From positions 1 through 64,000 of the forward strand of contig NZ_BMMF01000001.1 in NCBI RefSeq assembly GCF_014645695.1: 64,000 nt of DNA, in the 5' to 3' direction. Below are positions 6,838-15,204 of this stretch, piece after piece. Below the pieces are notes generated by a model. The model ran no database searches, was not told the DNA's origin, and was given only the letters and a program-made list of their open reading frames with translations. The DNA comes from Salinarimonas ramus. GTDB taxonomy: Bacteria; Pseudomonadota; Alphaproteobacteria; Rhizobiales; Beijerinckiaceae. The position numbers and the translations under genes are program-made. Numbering within the stretch: the stretch's first letter is position 1; every line of letters begins with the position of its first letter.

Positions 6838-9051
6838 GTGCGTTTCGATCGGAGGATCAGCGTCTGGACACGCATCAAGCGGGCCTCGCTCGCTTTCGAC
6901 GCGTGGCTGTCCGCCTCCGCCTTCGATTCGAGCGAGGACCTGAAGGGCGTCTGGCGCCGCTTCACGGCCTTCACCGACCTGTTCCGTGCCCGCGGCGCCA
7001 CGCGCGTCGTGCTCGATCTCGCCTCCGAGGGCGTGACGCTCGGCCTCGCCGGCGCCTTCGTCATGCTCGGCCTCGCCATCCCCGCCTTCTACGAGACGCA
7101 GGAGGATTGGCGCCGCACGGACGAGCTCGCCGTCACCTTCCTGGACCGCTACGGGCAGGAGGTCGGCCGCCGCGGCATCCGCCACGACGACAGCGTGGCG
7201 CTGGACGAGATCCCCGAGGTCGTCATCAAGGCGGCGCTCGCCACCGAGGACCGGCGGTTCTTCACCCATTGGGGCATCGACCCGATCGGCACCGCCCGCG
7301 CGCTCGTCGCGAACTCGCGGGAGGGCGGCGTCGTCCAGGGCGGCTCGACGATCACCCAGCAGCTCGCCAAGAACCTGTTCCTGTCGAACGAGCGCACCCT
7401 CGACCGCAAGATCAAGGAGGCGTTCCTCGCGCTCTGGCTCGAGTTCCAGCTCTCGAAGAACGAGATCCTCAAGCTCTATCTCGACCGCGCCTACATGGGC
7501 GGCGGCAATTTCGGCGTCGTCGCGGCGGCGGACTTCTATTTCGGCAAGCCGATCGGCGAGGTGACGCTCGCGGAGGCCGCCATGCTGGCGGGCCTGTTCA
7601 AGGCGCCCTCGCGCTATTCGCCGCACGTGAACCTGCCCGCTGCCCGCGCCCGCGCCAACGACGTGCTCGGCGCCATGGTGGATGCCGGCTTCATGTCGGA
7701 GGGCCAGGTCCAGATCGCCCGCCGCAACCCGGCGAGCGCCATCGACCGCGGCCGCGAGACGACGCCGGACTATTACCTCGACTGGGCCTTCGAGCAGGTC
7801 CGCGACATGGCGCGGGACGGGCGCTTCGGCGACCACCGCGTCCTCCTCGTGAAGACGCCGCTCGACCAGGCCATGCAGCGCCGCTCCGAGCTCGCGGTGG
7901 AGGACACGCTGCGCCAGAACGGCGAGCGCTACGACGTCGCCCAGGCGGCCGCCGTGCTGATGGAGCCCGACGGCGCGGTGCGCGCCATCGTCGGCGGGCG
8001 CGATTACGGGCAGAGCCAGTTCAACCGCGCGGCCCATGCGCGCCGGCAGCCGGGCTCGTCGTTCAAGCCCTTCGTCTACGCGACGGCGCTCTCCTACCTG
8101 CCCTACAGGCCCGATTCGACCGTCGTCGACCGGCCGATCTGCCTCGGCAATTGGTGCCCCAACAACTACAATCGCTCCTTCGCCGGGGCGATGCCGATGA
8201 TCACGGCGCTGGCGCGCTCGATCAACACCATCCCCGTGCGGCTCTCCGTCGAGATCGGCGAGGGCAACGCCCGGCGCGGGCGCGCGCGAATCATCGAGAC
8301 GGCGCGTGCCATGGGCGTCGAGACGCCGCTCGCCGACACGTCCTCGCTGCCGATCGGCGCCTCCGAGATGACGGTGCTCGACATGGCGGCGGGCTACGCC
8401 GTCTTCGCCAACGGCGGCCAGCGCGCGCGGCCCTACGCCGCCGTGGAGGTGACGACGCCCGACGGCGAGGTGCTCTACGTCCACGATCGCGACGAGCCGC
8501 GCCCTCAGGTCCTCTCGAGCCGCGTGGTCGGCGACATGAACACCATGCTCGTCGCCGTGCCCGAGCGCGGCACCGGCCGCCGCGCGGCGCTGGACGGCAT
8601 CCGCTCGGCCGGCAAGACCGGGACGACGAACGCCTATCGCGACGCGTGGTACGCCGGCTACACCGGCAATTTCGTCACCGCCGTGTGGTTCGGCAACGAC
8701 GACTTCACCTCCACGAACCGCATGACCGGCGGCTCCCTCCCCGCGATGGCCTTCAAGGAGATCATGAGCTTCGCCCATCGCAACGTCGAGATCCGCCCCA
8801 TCCCCGGCCTCGACGGCGACGGGCCGGCCATGGCCGCCGTCGATCCGGCGACGACGGCGAGCGTCGATCCCCAGGTGCTCGCGCTCCAGCGCAACACGCT
8901 CTCGCGGCGCTCCTTCGAGGTGATCAACGGGATCGGCAGCCTGTTCGAGACCGCCCGCGCGCCCCGCGGCTTCCGCGAGAGCCGCGCCGTGCCGGGTGCG
9001 GGGCTGGCGCAGCCGGCGGCGGCGGGCGGCTTCACGTCCGTGACCCGCTGA
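6838..9051 (+). CDS. Class A penicillin-binding protein (PBP1 family)
   Basis: A 737-residue bifunctional peptidoglycan synthase. A cytosolic lead of about 60 residues precedes one TM segment (about 65-83). A GT51 glycosyltransferase domain follows, with catalytic E137 in ATEDRRFFTHWG and the GGSTITQQLAKNLFLS motif (169-184). The transpeptidase carries S407-S-F-K410 (SxxK), S461-I-N463 (SxN) and K593-T-G595 (KTG), so all active-site residues are intact. It lacks the long OB insertion of classical PBP1A and matches the second class A PBP of Rhizobiales. The GTG start sits downstream of a CtrA-like box. The following DUF1214/DUF1254 pair is its usual neighbour. A separate mrcA lies at 54854-57289. 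Confidence 0.92.
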   Translation: MRFDRRISVWTRIKRASLAFDAWLSASAFDSSEDLKGVWRRFTAFTDLFRARGATRVVLDLASEGVTLGLAGAFVMLGLAIPAFYETQEDWRRTDELAVTFLDRYGQEVGRRGIRHDDSVALDEIPEVVIKAALATEDRRFFTHWGIDPIGTARALVANSREGGVVQGGSTITQQLAKNLFLSNERTLDRKIKEAFLALWLEFQLSKNEILKLYLDRAYMGGGNFGVVAAADFYFGKPIGEVTLAEAAMLAGLFKAPSRYSPHVNLPAARARANDVLGAMVDAGFMSEGQVQIARRNPASAIDRGRETTPDYYLDWAFEQVRDMARDGRFGDHRVLLVKTPLDQAMQRRSELAVEDTLRQNGERYDVAQAAAVLMEPDGAVRAIVGGRDYGQSQFNRAAHARRQPGSSFKPFVYATALSYLPYRPDSTVVDRPICLGNWCPNNYNRSFAGAMPMITALARSINTIPVRLSVEIGEGNARRGRARIIETARAMGVETPLADTSSLPIGASEMTVLDMAAGYAVFANGGQRARPYAAVEVTTPDGEVLYVHDRDEPRPQVLSSRVVGDMNTMLVAVPERGTGRRAALDGIRSAGKTGTTNAYRDAWYAGYTGNFVTAVWFGNDDFTSTNRMTGGSLPAMAFKEIMSFAHRNVEIRPIPGLDGDGPAMAAVDPATTASVDPQVLALQRNTLSRRSFEVINGIGSLFETARAPRGFRESRAVPGAGLAQPAAAGGFTSVTR

Positions 9052-9131
9052 GCGAGGGCGTGCTTCCCGCGCACGCCGCGACGGGGTAGGAGTACGCGGC
9101 GCCGGTCGGCGCCCGCCAACGAAGACGTGCC

Positions 9132-9758
9132 ATGCTCGATGCCCTGCGCCGCGCGGCGCGGAACGCCTACCACCTCCTGCTGATCGGATATGCGGCGGCG
9201 CTCGGCGCCGGGCTCGGGCTCGGCTCGGCGCTGTGGGTGCTGGAGGGGGACTATCCGTTCGGGGAGCGTCGCGCCCAGGCCTGGCTCGCCTGGCCGAGCG
9301 TCGGCTCGCCGCAATCGGACCCGTATGCCCGCGCCATCCTCGCCCGCTCGGCGGACGTGCCGCTGGCGCTGGGCGAAGGCATCGCCTTCCACGCCTACGA
9401 GGACGAGCTCGGCCGCCCCCTCGACGCGCGCTGCCGCTACGCGATCTCCGGCGAGACGCCCGTGGCGCGCGCCTGGACGCTCACCCTCTACGATCCCGAC
9501 GGGCGCCTGATCGAGACGCCGCAACGTCGCCCGGGCCTCACCTCGGCGGAGGTGCTCCGCGCGGAAGACGGCGCCGTGACGATCGCGCTCGCGCCCGATC
9601 CGCAGCCCGGCAACTGGATCCAGCTTCCCGGCAGCGGCGGCTTCCAGGCGGTGCTGCGGCTCTACGACAGCCCCGTCTCCGGCGCGCTCGGCTGGCTCGA
9701 CGACGGCGCCATGCCGCGAATCGTGCGCCTCTCCTGCACCGGGGAGGCGACGTCGTGA
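9132..9758 (+). CDS. DUF1214 domain-containing membrane protein
   Basis: A 208-residue protein with one N-terminal membrane segment (about residues 13-38, LLLIGYAAALGAGLGLGSAL), then an exported beta-rich domain carrying DUF1214 features such as the WTLTLYDPDGRLIETP block. Function is unknown. In many Rhizobiales a small DUF1214 protein is followed by a small DUF1254 protein just after this PBP, as here. The two genes overlap (TGA inside GTGA at 9755-9758), so they are probably made in equal amounts and act together in the envelope. Confidence 0.82.
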   Translation: MLDALRRAARNAYHLLLIGYAAALGAGLGLGSALWVLEGDYPFGERRAQAWLAWPSVGSPQSDPYARAILARSADVPLALGEGIAFHAYEDELGRPLDARCRYAISGETPVARAWTLTLYDPDGRLIETPQRRPGLTSAEVLRAEDGAVTIALAPDPQPGNWIQLPGSGGFQAVLRLYDSPVSGALGWLDDGAMPRIVRLSCTGEATS

Positions 9759-10402
9759 GGCCCCGCTCCCGCGCCATCCTCGACAGCCTGGGCCGCAACG
9801 TCGGCAAGCTCGCGCTCGCCACGACGATCGCGATCGTGCTCGCGGCGATGACGCACATCGCCGCGATCCTGATGCTCCCCTGGCTCGCGCGGCAGGACGC
9901 GTACGCTCGCCTCGCGCCCACGGCGAGCGCGGAGAACGCCGTCCTCGTCGCCGCCCCGCGCGCCGGCGGCTTCGGCGAGGTCGACGCGCCGCTTCCCGAG
10001 ACCTGGCTGCCGCTGCACGACCCCGCGCTCGCGGTCGGCGCCTGCGCCTACGATCTCGCCGACGGGCCGCTGCGCGTCAGCGCGCCGGACGGTGCGCTCT
10101 TTCAGACGATCTCCCTCCACGCGAGGGGCGCCGGCGCCTACTACGCAATCACCGACCGCGCCGCCGTGCGCGGGCGCCTGGAGCTCGTCGTCGCGACCCG
10201 CGACCAGCTCGACGCAATCCTCGCGGAGGAGGCGGCGGCACAGGTGGAGACGGGGCCCGCCGACGCCTTCGGAGACCTGCGCGTCGTCGCACCCACGCGG
10301 GAGGGCTTCGTCCTCGTGCGCACGCTCGCCGCCTTCCCGAGCGAGGCGCCGCTGGCGGAGGCGCTGGTCGAGGCGGTGTCCTGCACGATCGAGCCGCTCT
10401 GA
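9755..10402 (+). CDS. DUF1254 domain-containing membrane protein
   Basis: A 215-residue protein starting at a GTG that overlaps the stop of the DUF1214 gene, with GGGGAGG about 8 nt upstream. One N-terminal membrane anchor (about residues 18-42, LALATTIAIVLAAMTHIAAILML) is followed by an exported domain with the DUF1254-like segment AYDLADGPLRVSAPDGALFQ. It is a short, membrane-anchored version of the family; the function is unknown. The tight pairing with the preceding gene suggests a heteromeric envelope complex. Confidence 0.78.
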   Translation: MRPRSRAILDSLGRNVGKLALATTIAIVLAAMTHIAAILMLPWLARQDAYARLAPTASAENAVLVAAPRAGGFGEVDAPLPETWLPLHDPALAVGACAYDLADGPLRVSAPDGALFQTISLHARGAGAYYAITDRAAVRGRLELVVATRDQLDAILAEEAAAQVETGPADAFGDLRVVAPTREGFVLVRTLAAFPSEAPLAEALVEAVSCTIEPL

Positions 10403-10563
10403 GGCGCGAAGATCGGCGTGACGGGGTCCGGTCTTGCGCGCATTGCCGGGTGCGTCCGCGCGAGGCATGGTCGGCCGGCCCGGAACGGTTCCGAGGTGCG
10501 ACCACGGCGCCGTTGCGGCGCGGAGGCCCGCTCGCTACATCGAACGGGGTCCGAGGAAGCCGA

Positions 10564-11310
10564 ATGCTGACGAAACTCGCCAATCCGACCACGTTCCTGC
10601 GCTGGTCAGGGGCTCTCCTGCCCTGGCTCGGCGGCCTCGCCGTCGCCACGCTCGCGGTCGGCCTCTACATGGCCTGGTTCGTCGCCCCGCCGGACTACCA
10701 GCAGGGCGAGACGATCCGGATCATGTACATCCACGTCCCGGCCGCCTGGCTCGCGCTCTTCCTGTACGCGATGATGAGCGCCTCCGCGATCGGCACGCTG
10801 GTCTGGCGCCATCCCCTCGCAGACGTCTCGCAGAAGGCGGCCGCTCCCATCGGCGCGGCGTTCACCCTCGTGTGCCTGATCACGGGGGCGCTGTGGGGCA
10901 AGCCGATGTGGGGGACCTACTGGGTATGGGACGCGCGGCTGACCTCCGTGCTCGTCCTCTTCCTCGTCTATGCCGGCATCATCGCGCTGTGGCGCACGAT
11001 CGAGGATCCCTCCCGCGCCGCGCGGGCGGTAGCGATCCTCACCCTCGTCGGCGCGCTGAACCTGCCCATCGTCAAGTTCTCGGTCGATTGGTGGAACACG
11101 CTGCACCAGCCCGCCAGCGTCTTCCGCGTCGACGGCCCGACGATCTACCCGTCCATGCTCTACCCGCTGCTCGTCATGGCGGTGGGCGTCAGCCTGCTCG
11201 CCATCGCCATGCACATGTACGCCATGCGCACCGAGATCTTCCGGAGGCGCGTGCGCACCCTCTCCATCCTCGAGGCCGAGCGCCTCGACGAGCGCCGCCT
11301 CGCGGCCTGA
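10564..11310 (+). CDS. ccmC: Heme exporter protein CcmC
   Basis: A 248-residue inner-membrane protein of cytochrome c maturation system I. CcmC binds heme on the periplasmic side and loads it onto CcmE. Six membrane segments can be drawn. The WWD-type tryptophan-rich loop reads GKPMWGTYWVWDARLT, and the two axial-ligand histidine regions are HVPAAW and NTLHQPASV. The ATG at 10564 is used because the family starts MLTKLANP-like and GAGGAAG precedes it; an in-frame GTG at 10450 would add a non-conserved lead. It heads ccmC-ccmD-ccmG; ccmA and ccmB are not next to it, which differs from the common ccmABCDG order. Confidence 0.95.
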   Translation: MLTKLANPTTFLRWSGALLPWLGGLAVATLAVGLYMAWFVAPPDYQQGETIRIMYIHVPAAWLALFLYAMMSASAIGTLVWRHPLADVSQKAAAPIGAAFTLVCLITGALWGKPMWGTYWVWDARLTSVLVLFLVYAGIIALWRTIEDPSRAARAVAILTLVGALNLPIVKFSVDWWNTLHQPASVFRVDGPTIYPSMLYPLLVMAVGVSLLAIAMHMYAMRTEIFRRRVRTLSILEAERLDERRLAA

Positions 11311-11321
11311 AGCGTCCCCCG

Positions 11322-11507
11322 ATGAGCGATCCGCACACGCCCTTCATCCTCGCGAGCTACGCCGCGACAATCCTCGTCGTCGGCGGGCTGATGGTGCGCA
11401 TGGTCCTCGACCAGCGCGCCCAGAAGCGCGCGCTCGCCGATCTCGAGGCCCGCGGCGTGGGTCGTGGGCGGCGCAGCGGCCGCGCGGCCGAGACGGAGAA
11501 GAGGTGA
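11322..11507 (+). CDS. ccmD: Heme exporter protein CcmD
   Basis: A 61-residue single-pass membrane protein typical of CcmD, which stabilises the CcmABC complex and helps release holo-CcmE. It begins MSDPHTPFILASYAAT, has one hydrophobic helix (about residues 8-28), then a basic cytosolic tail (RAQKRALADLEARG). It starts 11 bp after the ccmC stop and ends 1 bp before the ccmG ATG, so it is clearly part of the operon. Confidence 0.88.
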   Translation: MSDPHTPFILASYAATILVVGGLMVRMVLDQRAQKRALADLEARGVGRGRRSGRAAETEKR

Positions 11508-11508
11508 G

Positions 11509-12165
11509 ATGGACGAGCGCCCGCACCATCCGCCCGAGGCTACGTCGCCCGACGCGGCCGATCCCGCGCCCCGCGCCAAGGTGCGCGTGCTCTTCCTCCT
11601 GCCGGTCCTGATCTTCGCGGGCCTCGCAATCGTGTTCCTGATCGGGCTCTTCGGCGACCCGTCCCGCGTGCCCTCCGTCCTCATCGGCCGCGCCGCGCCG
11701 GAGGTGAGCCTGCCGCCGCTGGAGGGGCTCACCGAGGCCGGCATGCAGATCCCGGGCTTCGCCACGGCCGATCTCGCGGGCACGCCGGAGGCGCCCGTCA
11801 CCATCGTCAACGTCTGGGCCTCCTGGTGCGGCCCCTGCCGCGTCGAGCATCCGGTGCTCATGGAGCTCGCGACGCTGCCCTACCTCAACATCGTCGGCAT
11901 CAACTACAAGGACGCGCCCGAGAACGCGCGGCGCTTCCTCGGCGCGCTCGGCAACCCGTACGACCGCGTCGGCGTCGATGAGAACGGCCGCTCCGCCATC
12001 GAATGGGGCGTCTACGGCGTGCCGGAGACCTTCGTCGTCGATTCCGAGGGCGTCATCCGCTACAAGCACATCGGGCCGATCGAGCCGCACCAGATCGAGA
12101 CGTTCCTGGACGCCGTGCGCGCCGCCCTCCCCGAGGACATGCGCGCGCGCCTGCCCACCGGCTGA
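11509..12165 (+). CDS. ccmG: Thiol:disulfide interchange protein CcmG/DsbE
   Basis: A 218-residue membrane-anchored periplasmic thioredoxin that reduces the CXXCH cysteines of apocytochrome c before heme attachment. It has a proline-rich cytosolic lead, one TM helix (about 27-47), then a thioredoxin fold. The active site is WCGPC with C107 and C110; the cis-proline loop GVYGVPET and the family segment VGINYKDAPENA are present. The ATG at 11509 follows GAGGTGAG and overlaps the end of ccmD closely. It ends 8 bp from the stop of leuD on the other strand. Confidence 0.95.
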   Translation: MDERPHHPPEATSPDAADPAPRAKVRVLFLLPVLIFAGLAIVFLIGLFGDPSRVPSVLIGRAAPEVSLPPLEGLTEAGMQIPGFATADLAGTPEAPVTIVNVWASWCGPCRVEHPVLMELATLPYLNIVGINYKDAPENARRFLGALGNPYDRVGVDENGRSAIEWGVYGVPETFVVDSEGVIRYKHIGPIEPHQIETFLDAVRAALPEDMRARLPTG

Positions 12166-12173
12166 ACGCTTCC

Positions 12174-12785
12174 TCAGGCGTCCGGCCGCGCCCAGGGCCG
12201 GCGCGTGGCATCGGCCTCGGCGAAGGCGGCGATCTCGTCGGCGCGGCTGAGCGTCATGTCGAGATCGTCCCAGCCGTTGAGCAGCTTCGTGCGCATCACG
12301 GGGTCGATCATGATGGCGATGGGCTCGCCCGCGCCCTCGATCCGCTCCGCCTCGAGATCGACGACGAGCTCCTCGAGCCCCGCTTCGAGCGCGAAGAGCA
12401 GGCGCTCGGCGTCCTCCTCGCTCACCACCGCCGGCAGGAGACCGTTGTTGGCGGCATTGGCGGCGAAGATGTCGCCGAAGCTCGGGGCGATCACGCAGCG
12501 GATCCCGTAATCGACCAGCGCGTAGACCGCGGCCTCGCGCGAGGAGCCCGCACCGAAATTGCGCCGCGCGACGAGGATCTGCGCGCCCGCCCGCGCCGGT
12601 TCGTCGAGGGGAAGCGCACCGCTCGGCCGCCCGTCCGAACCGTATCGCAGGTCGTACAGCAGAAAGCGCCCGTAGCCCTCCGCGCGCGGCGTCTTCATGA
12701 ATCGCGCGGGGATGAGCTGGTCGGTGTCCACCGAGGCGAGCGGCAGCGGGCAGGCGAGTGCGCTCAGGCGTCGAAACGGCTCCAT
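12174..12785 (-). CDS. leuD: 3-isopropylmalate dehydratase-type small subunit (LeuD-like)
   Basis: A 203-residue swivelling subunit of an aconitase-superfamily hydro-lyase. The N-terminal block DTDQLIPARFMK and the core RNFGAGSSREAAVYAL, which positions substrate, are as in LeuD, and GWDDLDMTL is the usual C-terminal motif. It starts 2 bp after the leuC stop, so the two form one operon and one heterodimer. LeuCD isomerises 2-isopropylmalate to 3-isopropylmalate. Here, however, the genes face a GntR regulator and a catabolic locus rather than leuB, so a catabolic hydratase role is possible (see findings). The family call is secure; the substrate is not. Confidence 0.88.
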   Translation of the reverse strand: MEPFRRLSALACPLPLASVDTDQLIPARFMKTPRAEGYGRFLLYDLRYGSDGRPSGALPLDEPARAGAQILVARRNFGAGSSREAAVYALVDYGIRCVIAPSFGDIFAANAANNGLLPAVVSEEDAERLLFALEAGLEELVVDLEAERIEGAGEPIAIMIDPVMRTKLLNGWDDLDMTLSRADEIAAFAEADATRRPWARPDA

Positions 12786-12787
12786 CC

Positions 12788-14224
12788 TCAGATCCTCCCC
12801 TCGAGCAGCGGGCGCGCATCGGCGAGACGGCCCTCGATGGCCGCGGCGGCGACCATCGCGGGCGACATCAGGTGCGTACGCGCGCCGGGGCCCTGACGGC
12901 CCTTGAAGTTGCGGTTCGTGGTCGAGGCGCAGCGCTCGCCCGACGCGACGATGTCGCCGTTCATGCCCACGCACATCGAGCAGCCCGAGGCGACCCATTC
13001 GAGCCCGGCCTCGACGAAGATCCGGTCGAGCCCCTCCTCCTCCGCCTGGCGCTTGACGAGGGAGGAGCCCGGCGAGACCAGGCCCGGCACCCGCGCCTTG
13101 CGCCCGGCGAGGATCGCGGCGGCCGCACGCAGGTCCTCGATGCGGCTGTTGGTACACGAGCCGATGAAGACGCGGTCCACCGCGATCTCCGTGAGCTTTC
13201 GCCCGGGCTCGAGGCCCATGTAGGCGAGCGCCTCGCGCGCATGCGCGGCTCGGCCGGGATCGGCGATCCGATCGGGATCGGGCGTCTCGCCGGTGATGGG
13301 GAGCGCGTCCTCCGGGCTCGTGCCCCAGGTGACGACGGGGGCGATCTCGTTGGCTGCGATGACGAACTCGCGATCGAAGGCGGCGTCGGCATCGCTGGCG
13401 AGCGCCAGCCAGTCCTCGGCGGCGCGCGCGAACGTCTCGCCCTTCGGCGCGAAGGGGCGTCCCTCCAGATAGCCGATCGTGGTCGCGTCCGGCGCGATCA
13501 TGCCGAGCCGCCCGCCGCCCTCGATCGAGAGGTTGCACAGCGTCAGCCGGCCTTCCATGGAGAGCGCGCGCACGGCCGAGCCGGCATATTCGATGGCGTG
13601 ACCGCGCGCACCGTCGGCGCCGAGCCGCGCGATCCAGGCGAGCGCCATGTCCTTGGCACCGACGCCCGGCATCAGCTTGCCCTCGAAGCAGATGCGCATG
13701 CGCCGCGGCTTCTTCTGCCACAGCGTCTGCGTCGCCAGCACGTGCGCCACGTCCGAGGCGCCGATGCCGAAGGCGAAGGCGCCGAACGCGCCGTGCGTCG
13801 AGGTGTGGCTGTCGCCGCACACCATCGTCAGCCCCGGCAGCGTCAGGCCCTGCTCGGGCCCCACCACGTGGACTATACCCTGGCGCGGATCGTCGAGGCC
13901 GAACAGGCGGATGCCGTGCGTGGCCGTGTTGTCCGCGAGCTGTCCGACCATGCGCGCGATCCCCTCGTCGGCGATGGCGCCGCCGCGCCCGCGGGTCGGC
14001 ACGTAATGGTCGGCGACGCCGAAGGTGAGGTCCGGCCGGCTCACGGGCAGGCCCTTCTCGCGCAGCTTGGCGAAGGCGTGGTGCGAGCCTTCGTGGACGA
14101 GGTGGCGGTCGATGTAGAGGAGGCTCGGCCCGTCGTCGCGGGTGGTGACGACGTGCTGATCCCAGACCTTCTCGAACAGGGTGCGCGGGGCTCCGTGCGG
14201 GTTCGACGGGCTCGGGTCGGGCAT
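12788..14224 (-). CDS. leuC: 3-isopropylmalate dehydratase-type large subunit (LeuC-like)
   Basis: A 478-residue [4Fe-4S] aconitase-superfamily subunit. The cluster cysteines are C357 (GSCTNSR), C415 and C418 (SGCSMC). LYIDRHLVHEG, GPEQGLTLPG and CGDSHTSTHGAFG are classic LeuC blocks. Residues about 68-100 (GVADHYVPTRGRGG and following) differ from the DHNVPT-type segment of biosynthetic LeuC, suggesting a paralogue. The ATG at 14224 is preceded by GAGGA; an in-frame TTG at 14242 is rejected. It is divergent from the GntR gene with about 125 bp of shared control region. It forms the active enzyme with the downstream small subunit. Confidence 0.88.
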   Translation of the reverse strand: MPDPSPSNPHGAPRTLFEKVWDQHVVTTRDDGPSLLYIDRHLVHEGSHHAFAKLREKGLPVSRPDLTFGVADHYVPTRGRGGAIADEGIARMVGQLADNTATHGIRLFGLDDPRQGIVHVVGPEQGLTLPGLTMVCGDSHTSTHGAFGAFAFGIGASDVAHVLATQTLWQKKPRRMRICFEGKLMPGVGAKDMALAWIARLGADGARGHAIEYAGSAVRALSMEGRLTLCNLSIEGGGRLGMIAPDATTIGYLEGRPFAPKGETFARAAEDWLALASDADAAFDREFVIAANEIAPVVTWGTSPEDALPITGETPDPDRIADPGRAAHAREALAYMGLEPGRKLTEIAVDRVFIGSCTNSRIEDLRAAAAILAGRKARVPGLVSPGSSLVKRQAEEEGLDRIFVEAGLEWVASGCSMCVGMNGDIVASGERCASTTNRNFKGRQGPGARTHLMSPAMVAAAAIEGRLADARPLLEGRI

Positions 14225-14265
14225 GGGGGATGTCCTCGGCAACTCGGCGCTTGACGCGCCGCTCT

Positions 14266-14304
14266 TGTCTTATACTCTCGCCAGCAAGCTGTCTGATAGA
14301 TAGC
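14266..14304. promoter_or_regulatory. Candidate GntR operator region
   Basis: Between the divergent leuC and gntR genes, the word TGTCT-k-ATA occurs twice: TGTCTTATAC (14266-14275) and TGTCTGATAG (14290-14299). The second sits in a near-perfect palindrome, GCTGTCT-GAT-AGATAGC (14288-14304). Spacing of 24 bp puts the two copies roughly on one face of the helix. HutC/FarR-type regulators bind short TGT-N-ACA-like palindromes, so this is a reasonable binding site for the adjacent regulator. Confidence 0.45.
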
Positions 14305-14349
14305 GCAAAGCGCTCCGCAAAGGAAGCGGCGGCCGGAGGTGGGGACACG

Positions 14350-15204
14350 ATGGAAGTTCACGCCGACACGCGGGCACGGGTGGAGCCGTCGAAGACGCAG
14401 CGGCTCTATCTCGTCCTGCGCGACCGCATCGTCGGCGGCGCCCTCCCCCCGGGATCGCGGCTGCCGAGCGAGCCGGAGCTGTCGCAGGTCCACGGCGTCT
14501 CGCGCGTCACCGTTCGCCGCGCCCTCGACGGGCTCGAGCGCGACGGGCTCATCCGCCGCCAGCCGGGCGCGGGCACCTTCGTGATCAACCGCGGCAACGG
14601 CCCGGCCATCCTCGCCGACTTCTCGAACATGCTCGCCCATCTCGTGGAGATGGGTCGCGCCACCTCCGTGCGGCTGATCTCCTTCGCCTACGAGATCCCG
14701 GCAGCGCCGGTGGCGGGATCGCTGCGCCTCGCAGCCGAGGAGCGCGCCCAGCGCTCGGTGCGCGTGCGCCTCATCGACGGCGCGCCCTTCTCGCATCTGA
14801 CGACGTGGGTCCCCGAGCGGATCGGCGTCACCTATTCCGAGGCCGATCTCGCCACGACGCCGCTGCTCGCGCTGCTCGAGCGCTCCGGCGTCGTCTGCGC
14901 CCGCGCCAGCCAGACCATCGGTGCGACGCTCGCCGGCCCCGAGACGGCGGGCGCGCTCGACGTCGAGGTCGGATCGGCCCTCCTTTCCCTCACCCGCACG
15001 GTCTTCGACGAGACCGGGCGCGGTGTGGAGCACCTGCACGCCCTCTATCGGCCGGATCGCTACGCGTTCCAGATGGAGATGACGCGCACCGGCCGGGACG
15101 GCGCTCGCCGCTGGAGCCCGGTCGCCACCACGACGAAGCCGTCCGCCGAAGACGGCTCGGGAACGGTCCGTAGAGCCCCGCATCCAGGAGACCTTCAGCC
15201 GTGA
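14350..15204 (+). CDS. GntR family regulator, HutC/FarR type
   Basis: A 284-residue transcription factor. An N-terminal winged helix-turn-helix of GntR type (about 12-80; LPPGSRLPSEPELSQVHGVS, then VTVRRALDGLERDGL and RRQPGAGTFV) is followed by a UTRA ligand-binding domain (about 95-260). HutC-subfamily members are usually repressors released by a pathway metabolite. The ATG at 14350 follows GGAGGTGGGG and suits the family; a longer open frame upstream lacks support. The stop overlaps the GTG of the transporter binding-protein gene, so the regulator is co-transcribed with the uptake system, and it is divergent from leuCD. It is the best candidate controller of the whole locus. Confidence 0.92.
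   Translation: MEVHADTRARVEPSKTQRLYLVLRDRIVGGALPPGSRLPSEPELSQVHGVSRVTVRRALDGLERDGLIRRQPGAGTFVINRGNGPAILADFSNMLAHLVEMGRATSVRLISFAYEIPAAPVAGSLRLAAEERAQRSVRVRLIDGAPFSHLTTWVPERIGVTYSEADLATTPLLALLERSGVVCARASQTIGATLAGPETAGALDVEVGSALLSLTRTVFDETGRGVEHLHALYRPDRYAFQMEMTRTGRDGARRWSPVATTTKPSAEDGSGTVRRAPHPGDLQP

Noticed and set aside
12786-14348. A long minus-strand frame reading into leuD from upstream
   Set aside because: It overlaps leuC in another frame; leuD has its own ATG at 12785 and the upstream part is out-of-frame leuC.
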